In this document: positions 1-9,837 of the stretch, in pieces
How positions within the stretch are numbered: the first letter of the stretch is position 1
How the letters are laid out: each line of letters begins with the position of its first letter
Source of the DNA: Stenopsyche tienmushanensis
Lineage: Eukaryota > Arthropoda > Insecta > Trichoptera > Stenopsychidae
DNA: 64,000 nucleotides
NCBI GenBank assembly: GCA_008973525.1
Contig: WACJ01000385.1
Span: forward strand, 1 to 64,000
Direction of reading: 5' to 3'
Program-made: the position numbers and the translations under genes
Notes under the pieces: generated by a model
The model's database searches: none
Told to the model about the DNA's origin: nothing
Seen by the model: the letters and a program-made list of their open reading frames with translations, nothing else

Positions 1-834
1 ACCACACCTAATGTCAAATCATTAGAGTATTTAATGGCATATTCGATGTTTCGGTTTGAATAACGATCGAAAACATAGTTCATATCAAATTTTGCTACAA
101 ATGCATCGAAGATAAACGAGAAAATCGGAGTTTTTATCAAATAGTGCAAAGAAAATCAGAGGAATCTCTGAACTTTACGACGTTTGTACCGTCTCATTTT
201 ATTGACAGAAGGTTTCCTGATAAAAGGACTTATTTCCCTGCATTATTCAGCATTTTAACACAGCAGAGGACATTTAAGCGACATAATAGCTCAGTAACCA
301 TTGTTATATGCAATTTCCTTTTCAATTACCATACTTAATACCTTTAATGATGTTTACGAACAATAAAGCCCCACTTTGGTTTAATCGCGCGGTTTTTGTT
401 GTGTGCCCCTTGATGTCTATATTACTGGGCTTTTTTTTGTCTCGGACAATAAATGAAGCCCAAAATGCGGTATCGAAAGTTGGGGCGGCTTAAACATCAA
501 TTACAAAGTTAAATTGGTGTCTTGGAAAGTTGTAAAAAGTCGGTAAAAACAAGTAGCTTTTGAATACATAAGCGAATGTAGGACGACGTCCGTGGATGGA
601 ATTAACACTTTATGAAGTCCCTGGGATAGCTTAAACAACAATTCTGCAGAAGAATCGCGTTGAAGCAAAATGAAGATATAGGGGATGAAACGCCGTGGTG
701 ATGCTTCAATTATTTCTGATATGGCTATATTTAAATTGCTTTTTGGAGTGATCTTTTGCTGAATTCCGAGGTAAAAATTTATGAATTGTGAAACTAGAAG
801 TGAAATGCTTCAAAGGCTTGATCTAATAATGCAA
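1..834. other. AT-rich intergenic DNA
   Basis: I see no repeat end, protein motif or RNA gene here. Two short open frames at 144-338 and 308-493 overlap in different frames, have no recognisable motif and look like chance. Confidence 0.5.
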
Positions 835-905
835 TACTGGTATAGTGAACTAGATCCTGGACTCTAATTATAAAGGATCGGATTCAAATCAAGATCTTGG
901 ATGAT
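835..905 (+). repeat. tRNA-like SINE fragment
   Basis: A 60-70 bp block (tatagtgaactagatcctgg, then a B-box-like GGATCGGATTCAAATC at about 877-892) closely resembles 26178-26245, including the tatag-g, agatc-tgg and ataaagg-tcgg-ttcaaatc segments. The spacing resembles tRNA-derived SINE promoter boxes. No full tRNA cloverleaf can be drawn, so a decayed SINE head is more likely than a tRNA gene. Confidence 0.4.
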
Positions 906-1082
906 AATATATACTATAATATACCAACATATTTGAGAGATTTGAAGTTATTCACATAGAACCACTTAAAATTATGTTAAGTAATTTTCCGAGGATTGTT
1001 TAATGCTCTAAGAATATATAAAGAAAGAAATATGTTTTTATGCTTTTAAAAATGAAACTTCTATAATCGCGGTAGGACTAAT

Positions 1083-1200
1083 TAGCTTGAACGTCACGAA
1101 AGTGAAACACCAAGCAGCAATTAGTCGAAAAGAGAGAGAGAACTAGCGGTAGAACTAGTAAATAAATCATTTTGGGTTCAAATCTATAGGAGGTGTGGTG
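1083..1200 (+). repeat. SINE-like repeat with tRNA box motifs
   Basis: It opens with agcttgaacgtcacgaaagtg, also found diverged at about 17035-17095. It then runs through gagagagagaactagcggtagaactagt to a T-loop-like TTGGGTTCAAATC. The ctagcggtagaact part resembles a tRNA A box and the second part a B box. A short tRNA-related SINE is the best reading; tail and target duplication are not visible. Confidence 0.4.
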
Positions 1201-1317
1201 TGGATCCCACAAAAGTAATAAAGAAAGAAGTCACCTTAACCATCTCAGAAATATCCACTTTATTTTTTATCTTCCTCTGCTATACTAACACATCAAACTA
1301 GCTCTGATGACTTTTTT

Positions 1318-1612
1318 TAGCATGTATTCGCACCTCGAGAGATTTGAGAGGAGGATCTTGCGAAAGATCATTCGGCTCTCTCCGGAACGAGACCTCAGGC
1401 TAATCGAGAGGTCATGGACATGTACGGCAAAGCATCAATCACCAACTTCGTCCGAACCCGCTGTCTATATTGAGCAGGGCATGTAGCACGGATGCCGACT
1501 CACAGAGTCCCTCGTGCCATATTGGATTCGAGACCGAGTGGCAGTAGACTCGTCGGAAGACCTCATCTACGCTGGGATAGACTGATAGACTTAGATGCCG
1601 CACGTCTGGGTA
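1318..1612 (+). mobile_element. Non-LTR (LINE) reverse-transcriptase C-terminal tail, broken
   Basis: Reading through two frames gives the hallmark tail that follows the RT domain of many LINEs. First comes a leucine/arginine helix (LERFERRILRKIIRL, about 1333-1377). Next is a frame shift into VMDMYGKASITNFVRTRCLY. After a stop comes AGHVARMPTHRVPRAILDS, then a GRPHLRWDRLIDLD motif near 1555-1595. The pattern WAGHVARM...GRPxLRW is known from these elements. No RT catalytic domain or 3' tail is present; this is a dead 300-bp stub. The piece at 22018-22155 is a related copy. Confidence 0.65.
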
Positions 1613-1954
1613 ATTATAAAAAAAGTTATATAAAACCGTGCTATACGAGGCCCGAGTGTACACTTGTGTCTGTTTTTTTTGCGATTTGAAGTTATGCAGT
1701 TTTCAAGAATAATAAAAAATATCCATCGTTTTTTTAATAAAAGACAAAGTTTTTTTATGCGAATGCGCATAAAAAAATCTAAAATTAACACTAGTGCAAG
1801 CTACAACCGTTGTAATGTGAGTGTGTATAGGGCGATGGGCGAACGGAATTGTTTTTAAATGTGGCAACTCTTAAACTAAAAGCTTAAGAATTGCATGTCT
1901 CCATAACAAGAACTGCGTAAAAATACTAGTTTAATCGTCGCAAAGCTTAGTAAA

Positions 1955-2442
1955 GTTGCAAAGCCCTTTGAGTAGTGAGCTGATTTGAAACATGATAAAC
2001 TTAGATGCTATTCGTATGTCTGCCATTTGCGAATGATACCACACAAATCCTCTTATCTGCCAGGACCGTCTCAACGTGTATGAAACTTGTATTTAAATAA
2101 ACAAACACTGTCGTTAGCACACAATATTCGGTATTCTTTGCGTAATCATAAACTATACACATTAAATACACTTGAAATTGATTCATAATATCATTCACAT
2201 ATCATTATTAGTCGATAAATTTCGGTTAACGATCTATACAATCGTACAATGTACGCATGATACCCTCACCGTCTCTGTCTCACATTCATAGCTTCTGACC
2301 TGCAAGAATCTTTCTCCATCTGTATTTCTCTCCAAACTTAACGTACAAGACCCTCTCCGTCGCTGTCCGTCTCCAAGCTCAATGTGTAAAAAATGCTCTT
2401 TCTGAATCACTGGAATTCGGACACAACTTATGTCTTACTTCT
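1955..2442 (-). mobile_element. TTAA (piggyBac-like) MITE, diverged copy
   Basis: This begins gccctttgagtagtgagc, a degraded version of the family end TTAACCTTTTGAGGAGTGAG. It then follows the family order: cctgtcgttagcacacaatattcgg, attattagtcgataaa, ttaacgatctatacaatcg, and a ccgtctctgtct block. Its outer end is degenerate, abutting the next copy at 2443. It is closer to the subgroup at 50932-51244. Non-coding. Confidence 0.55.
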
Positions 2443-2966
2443 TTAACCTTTTGAGGAGTGAGCAAATTTAAAATCAATGAAGTCGTTGATACCATAATCG
2501 CTTTACACCGATTACTTTCTGTCAGCTCCTATCAGCGTAAAACAATCTTCAATTGTAAATAAACACTGTTGATAGCATACGAGACCACGTAATTTCTTTA
2601 CATAACCAATACACAAAAAATCGATTAATTTGCACCTGCTTTAGAGGGAAATGATAATCGGGCAAAGACTCATTCAACAAGCAGCGACGAACAGGAAGCA
2701 ATCAAATAAATAAACACTGTCGATAGCATACAATATTCGGTCATTTCTTTGCGTAAACAAAAAATACACTTGAAATCGAAATCATTATTAGTCGATAAAC
2801 TTGGGTTAACTATCTATACAATCGTGCGATGTATGCGGGGAAGCTCTCCGTCTCTGTCTCCCGAGCTGCGCTACGTTCTCTCTCTGTCTCTGTCGTTATC
2901 CGAGCTCAATGTACAAGAGTGCTTTTTCGAATAATTGGAGACCCTGGTACTCCTTTACGTTTGGTA
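2443..2966 (-). mobile_element. TTAA (piggyBac-like) MITE
   Basis: The intact left end TTAACCTTTTGAGGAGTGAG (2443-2462) matches 42632 onward. The body matches the copies at 33104-33656 and 42632-43146 base for base over long stretches, including the gatgtatgcggggaagctctccgtctctgt region. The right end (ggtactcctttacgtttgg) is a decayed form of the family end CCCCTAAAGGAGTACTATCC. No coding potential. Confidence 0.65.
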
Positions 2967-3205
2967 AATTCTATCTCAATGAAGCTACGCAGTTTTTAAA
3001 ATCATAGAACCTATCCTTCAGTTTTCTATGTAGGTCAAGTCTTTTAAGTATCTATCGCATAAAAACAGACCCAAGTGTAGTTTCTTGCACAAATTCTAAT
3101 TTTTCTTCTAATGCCTTTTTATGTACGATTACGTTGAGATGGAATTAATCGAATAAGAATATTTAAGCACGAGGTTGATATTTTAATGATCATCATTCAT
3201 AGTCG

Positions 3206-4122
3206 GCCCTGGGTAGGGAATCCAATCCCGAGCCAAAATTTCGATCCCGGTATTTCGGGATTTCATTAGACAATCCCGGGACCAGTCCCGGGATCCCGGG
3301 ATTGGGATTTTCAATATTTTAAGAAATTACCTTGATGAATTTGCTCAAAAATTACTAATAAGTCCATTTGTTCAATATAAAAAATCACTTGAAGGCCAAA
3401 GAATTTTATTTATTTAAGAAAAGATAAAAATACAATTCAAAAATAGATAAATAAAACAGTAAAAAATTAAAATATTAATTTGAAAATATGTCCGAAGTAA
3501 CATTAAAGCATTGAGTTTTTCGTCATTTAGTTTGGATCTGATTTTGGAAGCCAGACAACTTGCTGCTGAAAATGCACGCTCAGCTTCCACACACGCTGGA
3601 GGTATCGTCATCAGATATTTAAATGCTAGTTCGAATTGATGATCGCGTGAGCCCTCATTTTCGTACAACACCATCAATATGACTGATAAAATTCTTTTGT
3701 GCTGAGACACGGACTAAAACTAGCAAAATTCCCGATTTCCCGACAAATTATTTATTTCCGTCGCTGCAAATTAATACTTATATACTATAATACTTTGATG
3801 TGATTCGTAATTATATTACGGAGGAATGCAAATATTTTGAACCCCGTATCTATTATATTTCATATCGATATTCGTCGAGGTGTAGTAAATACATCACCGG
3901 TAGGGAAAAGTTACTATAACAATTTGAAAAACATACATGTACGCTATATATGTATACATAGATTAGACAGTTACTAACTAAGCTCGCCAATTAGTAGTTA
4001 CGCCGATTTCTGTTAGATAAAAATTTCAATCCCGGGATTTTCGGGATTACGTTTTCTAATCCCGGGATTCTTAAGTGCATAAAACTGTCCGGGATCCCGG
4101 GATTGGATTCCCTAGCCCTGGG
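3206..4122 (-). mobile_element. hAT transposon with intact ends (element 3214-4114)
   Basis: The ends are perfect 17-bp inverted repeats, TAGGGAATCCAATCCCG at 3214 and its complement ending at 4114. They are flanked by an exact 8-bp target duplication GCCCTGGG (3206-3213 and 4115-4122), diagnostic of hAT insertion. Both subterminal regions are packed with the palindrome ATCCCGGGAT and half-sites, a likely transposase-binding array. At 901 bp it is far shorter than an autonomous hAT (about 2.5-4 kb). It retains only the C-terminal part of a transposase. Related pieces lie at 5768-6172, 40153-40503 and 59604-60296. Confidence 0.85.
3414..3710 (-). pseudogene. hAT transposase C-terminal (dimerisation) domain
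   Basis: A 98-codon frame inside the hAT element. Residues 25-77 carry the hAT C-terminal dimerisation signature: ELAFKYLMTIPPACVEAERA, then FSAA, then KIRSKLNDEKLNALMLLR and Y/F. In active hATs this region follows the insertion domain and holds the last catalytic acid nearby. The BED finger and the DDE core are absent, so it cannot act alone. The frame runs past the homology into AT-rich noise. The ATG is only the first methionine of the open stretch, not a real start. Confidence 0.75.
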
Positions 4123-4559
4123 TGATAATATTAATTGCCTCAATATTTACTTCATAGATTCTGGAAATTAGAGTAAACATTGATTAAAGTTGTTAATCGT
4201 CCCGCATTGGCCATGAAAAACCATGTCAAAATGGTTTGCAATGGTCCCATAAAAGGGATTGTTAAAAGCCACCTCAAAAAAAAAACCATAAATTATGGTT
4301 GTGGCTCAAAGTGGATATTCTTTTGATTAACGTTACTAAACATGTTTTCGACTCAAAATGATCAAAACGTTAATGCGTTACTAATGGATATGGAGGCACG
4401 TTTATGTGATAAACAAAATTCCATTGCGTCTAAACAATATTTTCCGTACGACATATCATATAAAAAGTTGATGTAAATTATTGTTAATTTAATTGTGTAT
4501 ACAATGTGAATAAAGAGTGGAGTAATAGATTTATTGCGCAATATATTGCGTTAACGCAG
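4123..4559. other. AT-rich intergenic DNA
   Basis: Ordinary AT-rich sequence between the hAT element and the CpG-rich island; nothing recognisable. Confidence 0.5.
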
Positions 4560-5070
4560 AGGAGTGCGCGCAGGATGTCGACGGAGAGAAGGACAGCGTC
4601 AGAGTGGGGGCGCCGCGCGGCGGGCGCGCGAACTACGGCGGGTCTTCCGGCGGAAGTGGATGGTTCGGCGCCGCGTATCGATCGGCATCGGGAAAAGCGC
4701 GGAAATGCGACACGCGGCGCGCACCGGCACGCGCAATTATAGCGTATTTACGGGAGAATTAGAGGCCCGCCTCTGATTGAATGGGCCGCGGCCGCCAGTG
4801 CGCTCCGGGCCGCGGCGGGCGCCGGACGTGTCTCGCCTTCGTGTCCTGCGTAGCCCGCAGCTCCGCAGCTCCGCAGGTACCGACCTCCCTACACCCCATC
4901 ACCCACGACCCCCCGTCTCAGTGAAGTGACCGCGCGCCATTCCCGGACCGCCGGCCGCCGTCCCCCGATTCATTCATCTTTCAGTGACAGCGATTTTTAA
5001 AAAGTGCACAAACTTCTTATCGGCGCTAAGAGAATTTTAAACGGCCATAACGCGCGTGTACACGCGCGCA
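4560..5070. promoter_or_regulatory. CpG-rich island, candidate host promoter or first exon
   Basis: Base composition switches abruptly from AT-rich to very GC-rich for about 400 bp (4560-4960). The line 4801-4860 alone holds a dozen CpG dinucleotides in 60 bases. CpGs continue past 5000, with a perfect 18-bp palindrome CGCGCGTGTACACGCGCG at 5051-5068. Initiator-like TCAGT occurs in gtctcagtgaagtg (about 4918) and ctttcagtgacagc (about 4980), and a donor-like CCGCAG/GTACCG lies near 4873. Overlapping open frames of 60-80 codons here are expected from GC content and show no domain. Known CpG islands in such genomes mark promoters; that this one does is inference. A very GC-rich transposon end is the alternative. 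Confidence 0.45.
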
Positions 5071-5767
5071 TACTACATTCAAATGAAAAAAGCGATACCA
5101 TCATCGTGTATTAATAGTTCGCATTGCCCAAATCGTCCGATTAATGCACAGCGTATGGAATGCCGGCGTTGGAAATTTTCCTCGGCGGAAAATCTTCGGC
5201 GACGGATTTGATACATCTCTCAGGGCGCAGCGTGCTTGAAAAACGCACAAGAACAATCGGAGCCATTGTGAAAACATACGACGATCCATATAACGCCAAT
5301 TTTTACCGAATTTCCAAAACCACGAGGCATTTTCCCTAAGATGTTACAACCCCATAGCGTACCGTCTACAAATCCGCCTCATTCATTTGGAGCACATTTT
5401 TATAAAAAAAAAACACGTTTTTGTATTTTGGCGCATTTTTTTTTTGTTGTGACACAATATAAATATTATATTAAACATCAATGCAATTCATACACTTCGT
5501 CCGTTCACCTCGATACATTATTTCTCCATTATCAAGCGTTGATTCATCGATTTTGCCATAAAATATTCAAATTGAATTTTTTACAAATACACTATAAGCA
5601 AAATTGATTCTGTGGTTTTGGAGTATCACAGATGCTATTTCCATCATCAGATCCAATTTTAAACTATTGTATTGGATAAAATTTCATTAAAAAATATAAC
5701 TCCATCTAGACTCCAGATGAAGTCCAGATTGCGATAAAAAAATCCTAAATCTGGACGCTTGGAAACA
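5071..5767. other. Intergenic DNA beside the CpG-rich island
   Basis: GC falls gradually to the local background. The open frames at 5101-5289 and 5341-5607 lack motifs. No repeat ends recognised. Confidence 0.4.
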
Positions 5768-6172
5768 GTGGCGTAACTACTAATTGGCGAGCTTAGTTAG
5801 TAACTGTCCAATCTATTTATACATATATACAGTACATATATGTTTATCAAATTGTCATATTGACCGTTCCCTACCGGTGATGTATTTACTACACCTCGAC
5901 TCTAATAATGGTAATATCGATATGAAATATAATAGATACGGTGTTCAAAATTTTTGTATCCCTCCATAATATAATTACGAATCACATCAAAGTATTATAG
6001 TATATATAAGTATTCATCTGCAGCGATGCAAATAAATAGTTTATCGGAAAATCGGGATTTGATGGTGTTATATGAAAATGGGTGCTCACGCGGTCATCAA
6101 CTCGAACTGTCGATCCAGACTAAATGATGAAACACTTGATGCTTTGATGTTATTTCGGGATTGGATTCCCTA
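5768..6172 (+). mobile_element. hAT fragment, copy 2 (3' end intact)
   Basis: The same family as 3214-4114 in opposite orientation. It enters the homology at tggcgtaactactaattggc and contains the shared block cctaccggtgatgtatttac. It skips most of the transposase C-terminal region, keeping actaaatgatgaaacacttgatgctttgatg. It ends in the exact terminal repeat CGGGATTGGATTCCCTA (6156-6172). The 5' terminal repeat is missing, so it cannot move. Confidence 0.7.
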
Positions 6173-7479
6173 TTTACATCCATCTCGTTTGTGTCATAAA
6201 TTCACCTCCTCTTTCGCTCAATATTAAAGATAGCATAAACTCCACAGCGTTGATGATTTTACTGGAAAAAGCTACAAAGAGTACAAAGAGTCCAATCCCT
6301 ATTTTCCTCGCAAGGGCGTTGCCGTATTAAGGCAAAAGTCCTACATGACACATAAGCGTAAGCGAACGAAGTTATAAATTAGGATAAATGGGCAGATTTT
6401 CAATTTACTTTTAACGCGCCCATGTTATAAAAATTTCGTTTTATACGGGGAATATCTGTGCTAATAAATTTTATGATCGGATATAAAATCAATTAAATTA
6501 TTTAAAAAATGAGTTAATCATGCCATACTTTATCATATGCTTTTGTCATGTCCATGAAAACTATCAGGCGATATATTTATGATTTTTTTATTATTGTCGA
6601 GTAATATAATCTTCATAAATTATCCGGGGTTGATGTTCTATTTTCTGCAGATTTTTAATTGAGTCTAATTCTCGATGTATTTTTTGGCATGGATTTCGCA
6701 CAATAATTTTGGCACGTGCTGTATTCTTTCCAGCTTTTTGTTGTACAGTTCATCCGCGTTTCCTAAAGCGATAATTCGATTTAACGCGTTTAATCCGTTC
6801 GCATGTAGCCTTCAACCACCCCCTATTTTTTCCCCGCTGCGGCGTTGTTATTAAAATTAAGTCGCGGGTTGTAAATTTCACGCTTTAATTTGAACGTCCC
6901 ATTTCCGCGTATATATTTGCATGAATTAAAAAAACATATGTGCTTTAATGTCGGATGAAATATCGCAGTTTTTCATGCTAACATGAGTTTTACAGCTTTC
7001 GTTTCGGCGGTAAGGACAGTCCTGGCAATTTTATCACCGCCATATATCATCTCAATTTAATTATCGCAATTGTGATTCATTATGGCGTGACTTGTTTTTT
7101 TTTTTTTGTGAAATTATTTTGGCACGGAGTAAGAAGTTGCTCTTTTGCCCATGAGAAATTCATGTCATACGACAAAATGAAATATTCAGTCGCCGTACGT
7201 GCCGAATATTTCTTCCGAGACGAAACCTCGTCGAATTCCAAAAAATCGAAGAGCCGAATATTTCTATATTTTACAAACGACGAATATAAAATCCGAATGA
7301 ATCATGCGAGATGTCTCCGGAGTTTCGTGTGTCATCGAAATGAGTTCATCGTTGGCGCAAAATCGATGCAGATGTTGAAATATTCGATGAATCAACAAAA
7401 TGGATGCATCCACATATCGACGATGATGAATTTATGTTTGTGTATCTAGTTGTTTTATAATTGCTTGAAAATTTACGCT
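6173..7479. other. Intergenic DNA, no recognised content
   Basis: About 1.3 kb without repeat ends I can pair. A 125-codon open frame at 7072-7449 reads as low-complexity (poly-F start) with no domain and repeated cgaatat motifs; I treat it as chance. The stretch 6800-7020 is a little GC-richer and looks single-copy. Confidence 0.4.
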
Positions 7480-7541
7480 AAAGTAGAGAATTTATTCTTA
7501 ACCGACATTTCGGACATGTGGATATGCCCATGATCACGAAT
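7480..7541. repeat. 60-bp repeat at a mariner breakpoint
   Basis: The stretch containing tttcggacatgtggatatgc at 7507-7526 matches 45833-45898 closely over about 35-60 bases. Both lie at the truncated 3' edge of a different mariner remnant. Confidence 0.45.
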
Positions 7542-8130
7542 TTTTCATTGAAAGAAATACATAATAATCTGAAGGGGCAATGTCCGGAGAGTATAGAGGA
7601 TGAGGTAAAACATCCCAGTCAAATGATAATAATTTATTTCTGACGAGCAAAGACACATGAGGCCTGGCGTTATCGCCTCGTTTGTTCGCTAATTCTGGCC
7701 GTTTTCTGGCAATTGCATCCTTTAGATTGTCTAGTTGGAAACAATATTTTCTTGAATTAATTGTTTCACCTTGCTGAAGTAGCTCATAATAAACTACCCC
7801 CTTCCAATCCCACCAAATGCATAGCAACATTTTTTGTTGATGTAGGCCAGGTTTAATTACAGTTAAAGCTTCAGTACCCTTGGTCCAAGACCGTTTACGT
7901 TGGATATTCTCATAGAGTATCCAACTTTCATCTCCAGTGACAAGTCTCTTCAAAAAAGGTTGGCTATTATGTCGTTGGAGAAGAAGATCGCATGTTGAAA
8001 TACGCTGAAGTTTATTTGAGTCAGTCAGTTCACGAGGAAACCACACATCTGAACGATTGATGTAGCCCAATTTTATCAGATGATTATGGACGGATATTCG
8101 TGGAATTTATAACTTGGTTGCTATTTCGCC
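7534..8130 (-). pseudogene. mariner family A transposase, catalytic core
   Basis: An open frame of 178 codons (8070-7534), extendable upstream through one stop. It shows the mariner linker (GYINRSDVW), the first catalytic Asp in VTGDESWILYEN, the conserved CIWWDWKGVVYYELL strand, the second Asp in DNARPH and the third in YSPDIAPSDYYVF. Asp 2 and Asp 3 are separated by 34 residues, the D,D34D arrangement of true mariners. Upstream, VEENPRYTV starts the second helix-turn-helix. Missing are the first helix-turn-helix and the C-terminal 25-30 residues. The catalytic triad is intact, but the protein could not bind its ends normally. Confidence 0.85.
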
Positions 8131-8213
8131 AACAGTATATCGCGGGTTTTCTTCAACCATGGCTATGATTAGATCTGTGTTCCTTTGCGAAAGAAACTTA
8201 TGGGACAACCTAA
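7534..8213 (-). mobile_element. mariner family A, copy 1 (3' truncated)
   Basis: The 5' terminal repeat (TTAGGTTGTCCCATAAGTTT on the minus strand) ends at 8213, by a TA. Reading leftward, the terminal repeat passes straight into the second helix-turn-helix of the transposase, with no room for the first helix-turn-helix. The 3' end is lost: homology stops near 7541 where an unrelated repeat begins. This is the longest family A coding remnant in the window. Copies 2-4 are at 21300, 49919 and 57400. Confidence 0.8.
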
Positions 8214-8749
8214 CACTATGCAAATTAAAAATATGACCCAAGCTATTCTTTGTTTATTGTGTTCATTCGATGCTTCAAATTATTGCTCATCTTCCATAGT
8301 TGGAACATTGGAAGTTGTTGTTCATTTTGGGTAATCAATATTGCATTTTACGCATGAATAAAATAAGACAAGCGCAATGAATAGATTATTTACGTTTATT
8401 TTTATGCTAAAAAATTGAGGGTGCTGTTATCGGCGGTTTGACAGACACAGTATATCCAAGCTCTGGCCCGTTTTGTCCCACTTTGAATTTTTAACATTAG
8501 AACCAATTTTTATTATTCTAAACATGCAGTAATGAATTCAGGCCAATTGCATGAATTACGGGCGAGATTCGTGGTGCGTTTATTAGTACAGATATGATAA
8601 ATATGAATCACGCGCGTGGTACGATTACCGTCGACGTTTTTGCATTATAATTCCGCCTCTTGGTTAAAATTCATAAATTTGTATGTATTGCATTAGTAAA
8701 ATTGTACAAAATGTAATTATTTCCCAATTTAATAAATGAGCCCAATATA
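8214..8749. other. Intergenic DNA
   Basis: AT-rich spacer between two mariners; no motif recognised. Confidence 0.5.
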
Positions 8750-9837
8750 TTAGGTAAAGCGGAAAGAAATGTCATTTTTTGTTATTTGGAGAAAAATCCA
8801 AATTATTTTTCACTTGTCCCACAGAAGTGATTTTTTTTTATCGCGAAGCGAATGTTCTAATGACTTGAAAAGATGATAGTCTGAAAGTGCAATGTCAGGA
8901 GAATATGGTGGATATTGCAGCACTTACAAATCCAGCTCCCTTATTTTTTTCTGCGTAATCCTTTCTGCGTGTGGTCTTGCATTATCATGCTGTAATATTC
9001 TTCTTTGGTTGTTAACTAGCACTGATCGCTTTTAACTTATCTAATTGTGCACAGTATAGCTCTGCTGTGATAGTTTGGCCAGGTTTTATAAATTCGTAGT
9101 GAATTACGCCAAAAAAATCCCACCAAATACAAAAGAGGACCTTTTTCAAGGACAATGACGATCGAGGGGTAGAAAAAGGTACTTTATTTTAAAAAAACCA
9201 CTATTTTTCCTTCTTGAACTCTTATAGAGGACTCACTTCTCATCCCCAGTAACGATCCTTTTTAAAAATGGATCGGTTTTATTCCTGGACACTAACGTTG
9301 ATGACAACTTGTGCGGTACCCAAATTCCCTGTCTATGTTTTTTCCCGAATCTTTTCAAATGGTCTTTTACTGTCAACCAAGTACAGCTGATGTCTAGCGA
9401 TAATTCCTTTATTGTTTTTCGAAGATCAGATTCTACCAGAGAATTTAATGCGTCATCATCGATTAATGGAGGTCGTCCTGATTTTGGTTTATTTTTTAAA
9501 TCTCTGTCGCCACTTTTGAATTTTTTGAACCATCTATAGCATTTTCGAATATTCAATATGTTGCCATATATATCACAGATACTCTGGGTAGCTTATTTTG
9601 CTTTTAATCCTTTATCGAATAAAAACAGTAAACAAGATCACAAATGGGTCTCATCAATTTCTGGCTTGGACATTTTCAATATGGCTATAAAAATATAAAA
9701 ATATTTGAAAAAGTAAGACAAACAACAGAGCTTCAAAATGACATCAACCTTGACGTATTCACTCGACAGCAACCTGAGGCAAACTGACGGCAACGACGCA
9801 ACAAAAAAAAAGACATTTCTTTCCGCTTTATCTAATA
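8748..9837 (-). mobile_element. mariner family B, both ends present (element 8750-9835)
   Basis: The left end TTAGGTAAAGCGGAAAGAAA (from 8750) is mirrored by tttctttccgctttatctaa ending at 9835. TA duplications lie at 8748-8749 and 9836-9837. The length of 1,086 bp is slightly under the usual 1.25-1.35 kb, indicating small internal losses. It is the most complete transposon in the window and carries one transposase reading frame on the minus strand, interrupted by stops and shifts. Confidence 0.85.
8810..9673 (-). pseudogene. mariner family B transposase, near-complete but dead
   Basis: Starting at the ATG at 9673 (MSKPEIDETHL, stop, then LLFLFDKG), the frame has two early stops. It then runs open through WFKKFKSGDRDL and KSGRPP into the second helix-turn-helix and the GIWVPHKL linker. 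Catalytic Asp 1 is in RIVTGDEK. After a shift it continues VLFCIWWDFFGVIHYE, Asp 2 in LQHDNARPH, and Asp 3 in YSPDIALSDYHLF, ending at a stop near 8810. A TAA replaces the residue expected to be Trp between Asp 2 and Asp 3. The spacing is 34 residues (D,D34D). All domains are recognisable in order, but several disruptions make it non-functional. Confidence 0.85.

Larger units (their letters stand above)
1661..3077. mobile_element. TA-flanked MITE (CACTTG family), split by two TTAA elements
   Basis: The left end CACTTGTGTCTGTTTTTTTT (1661-1680) is mirrored at the right by AAAAACAGACCCAAGTG (3061-3077). Both are bordered by TA (1659-1660 and 3078-3079), the target duplication of Tc1/mariner/pogo-type elements. 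Element sequence occupies about 1661-1955 and 2967-3077; the roughly 1 kb between is two TTAA-type elements. The left arm carries gcgatttgaagttatgcagtttt and the right arm a matching gaagctacgcagtttttaaaat, as in the uninterrupted relative at 26334-26931. No transposase is encoded. Confidence 0.6.

Noticed and set aside
884..900. Possible tRNA gene from the B-box-like motif (also at 26216)
   Set aside because: No cloverleaf, anticodon arm or acceptor stem can be formed; better explained as a SINE.
2840..2900. Simple (TCTCTG) microsatellite as an independent feature
   Set aside because: It is part of every long TTAA-element copy, so it belongs to that family.
4506..4776. Two overlapping open frames in the CpG-rich island
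   Set aside because: Low stop frequency is expected at high GC; arginine/alanine-rich with no domain. The island is reported, the frames are not.
7072..7449. 125-codon open frame, one of the longest on the plus strand
   Set aside because: Poly-F start, repeated cgaatat units, no domain; consistent with chance in AT-rich DNA.
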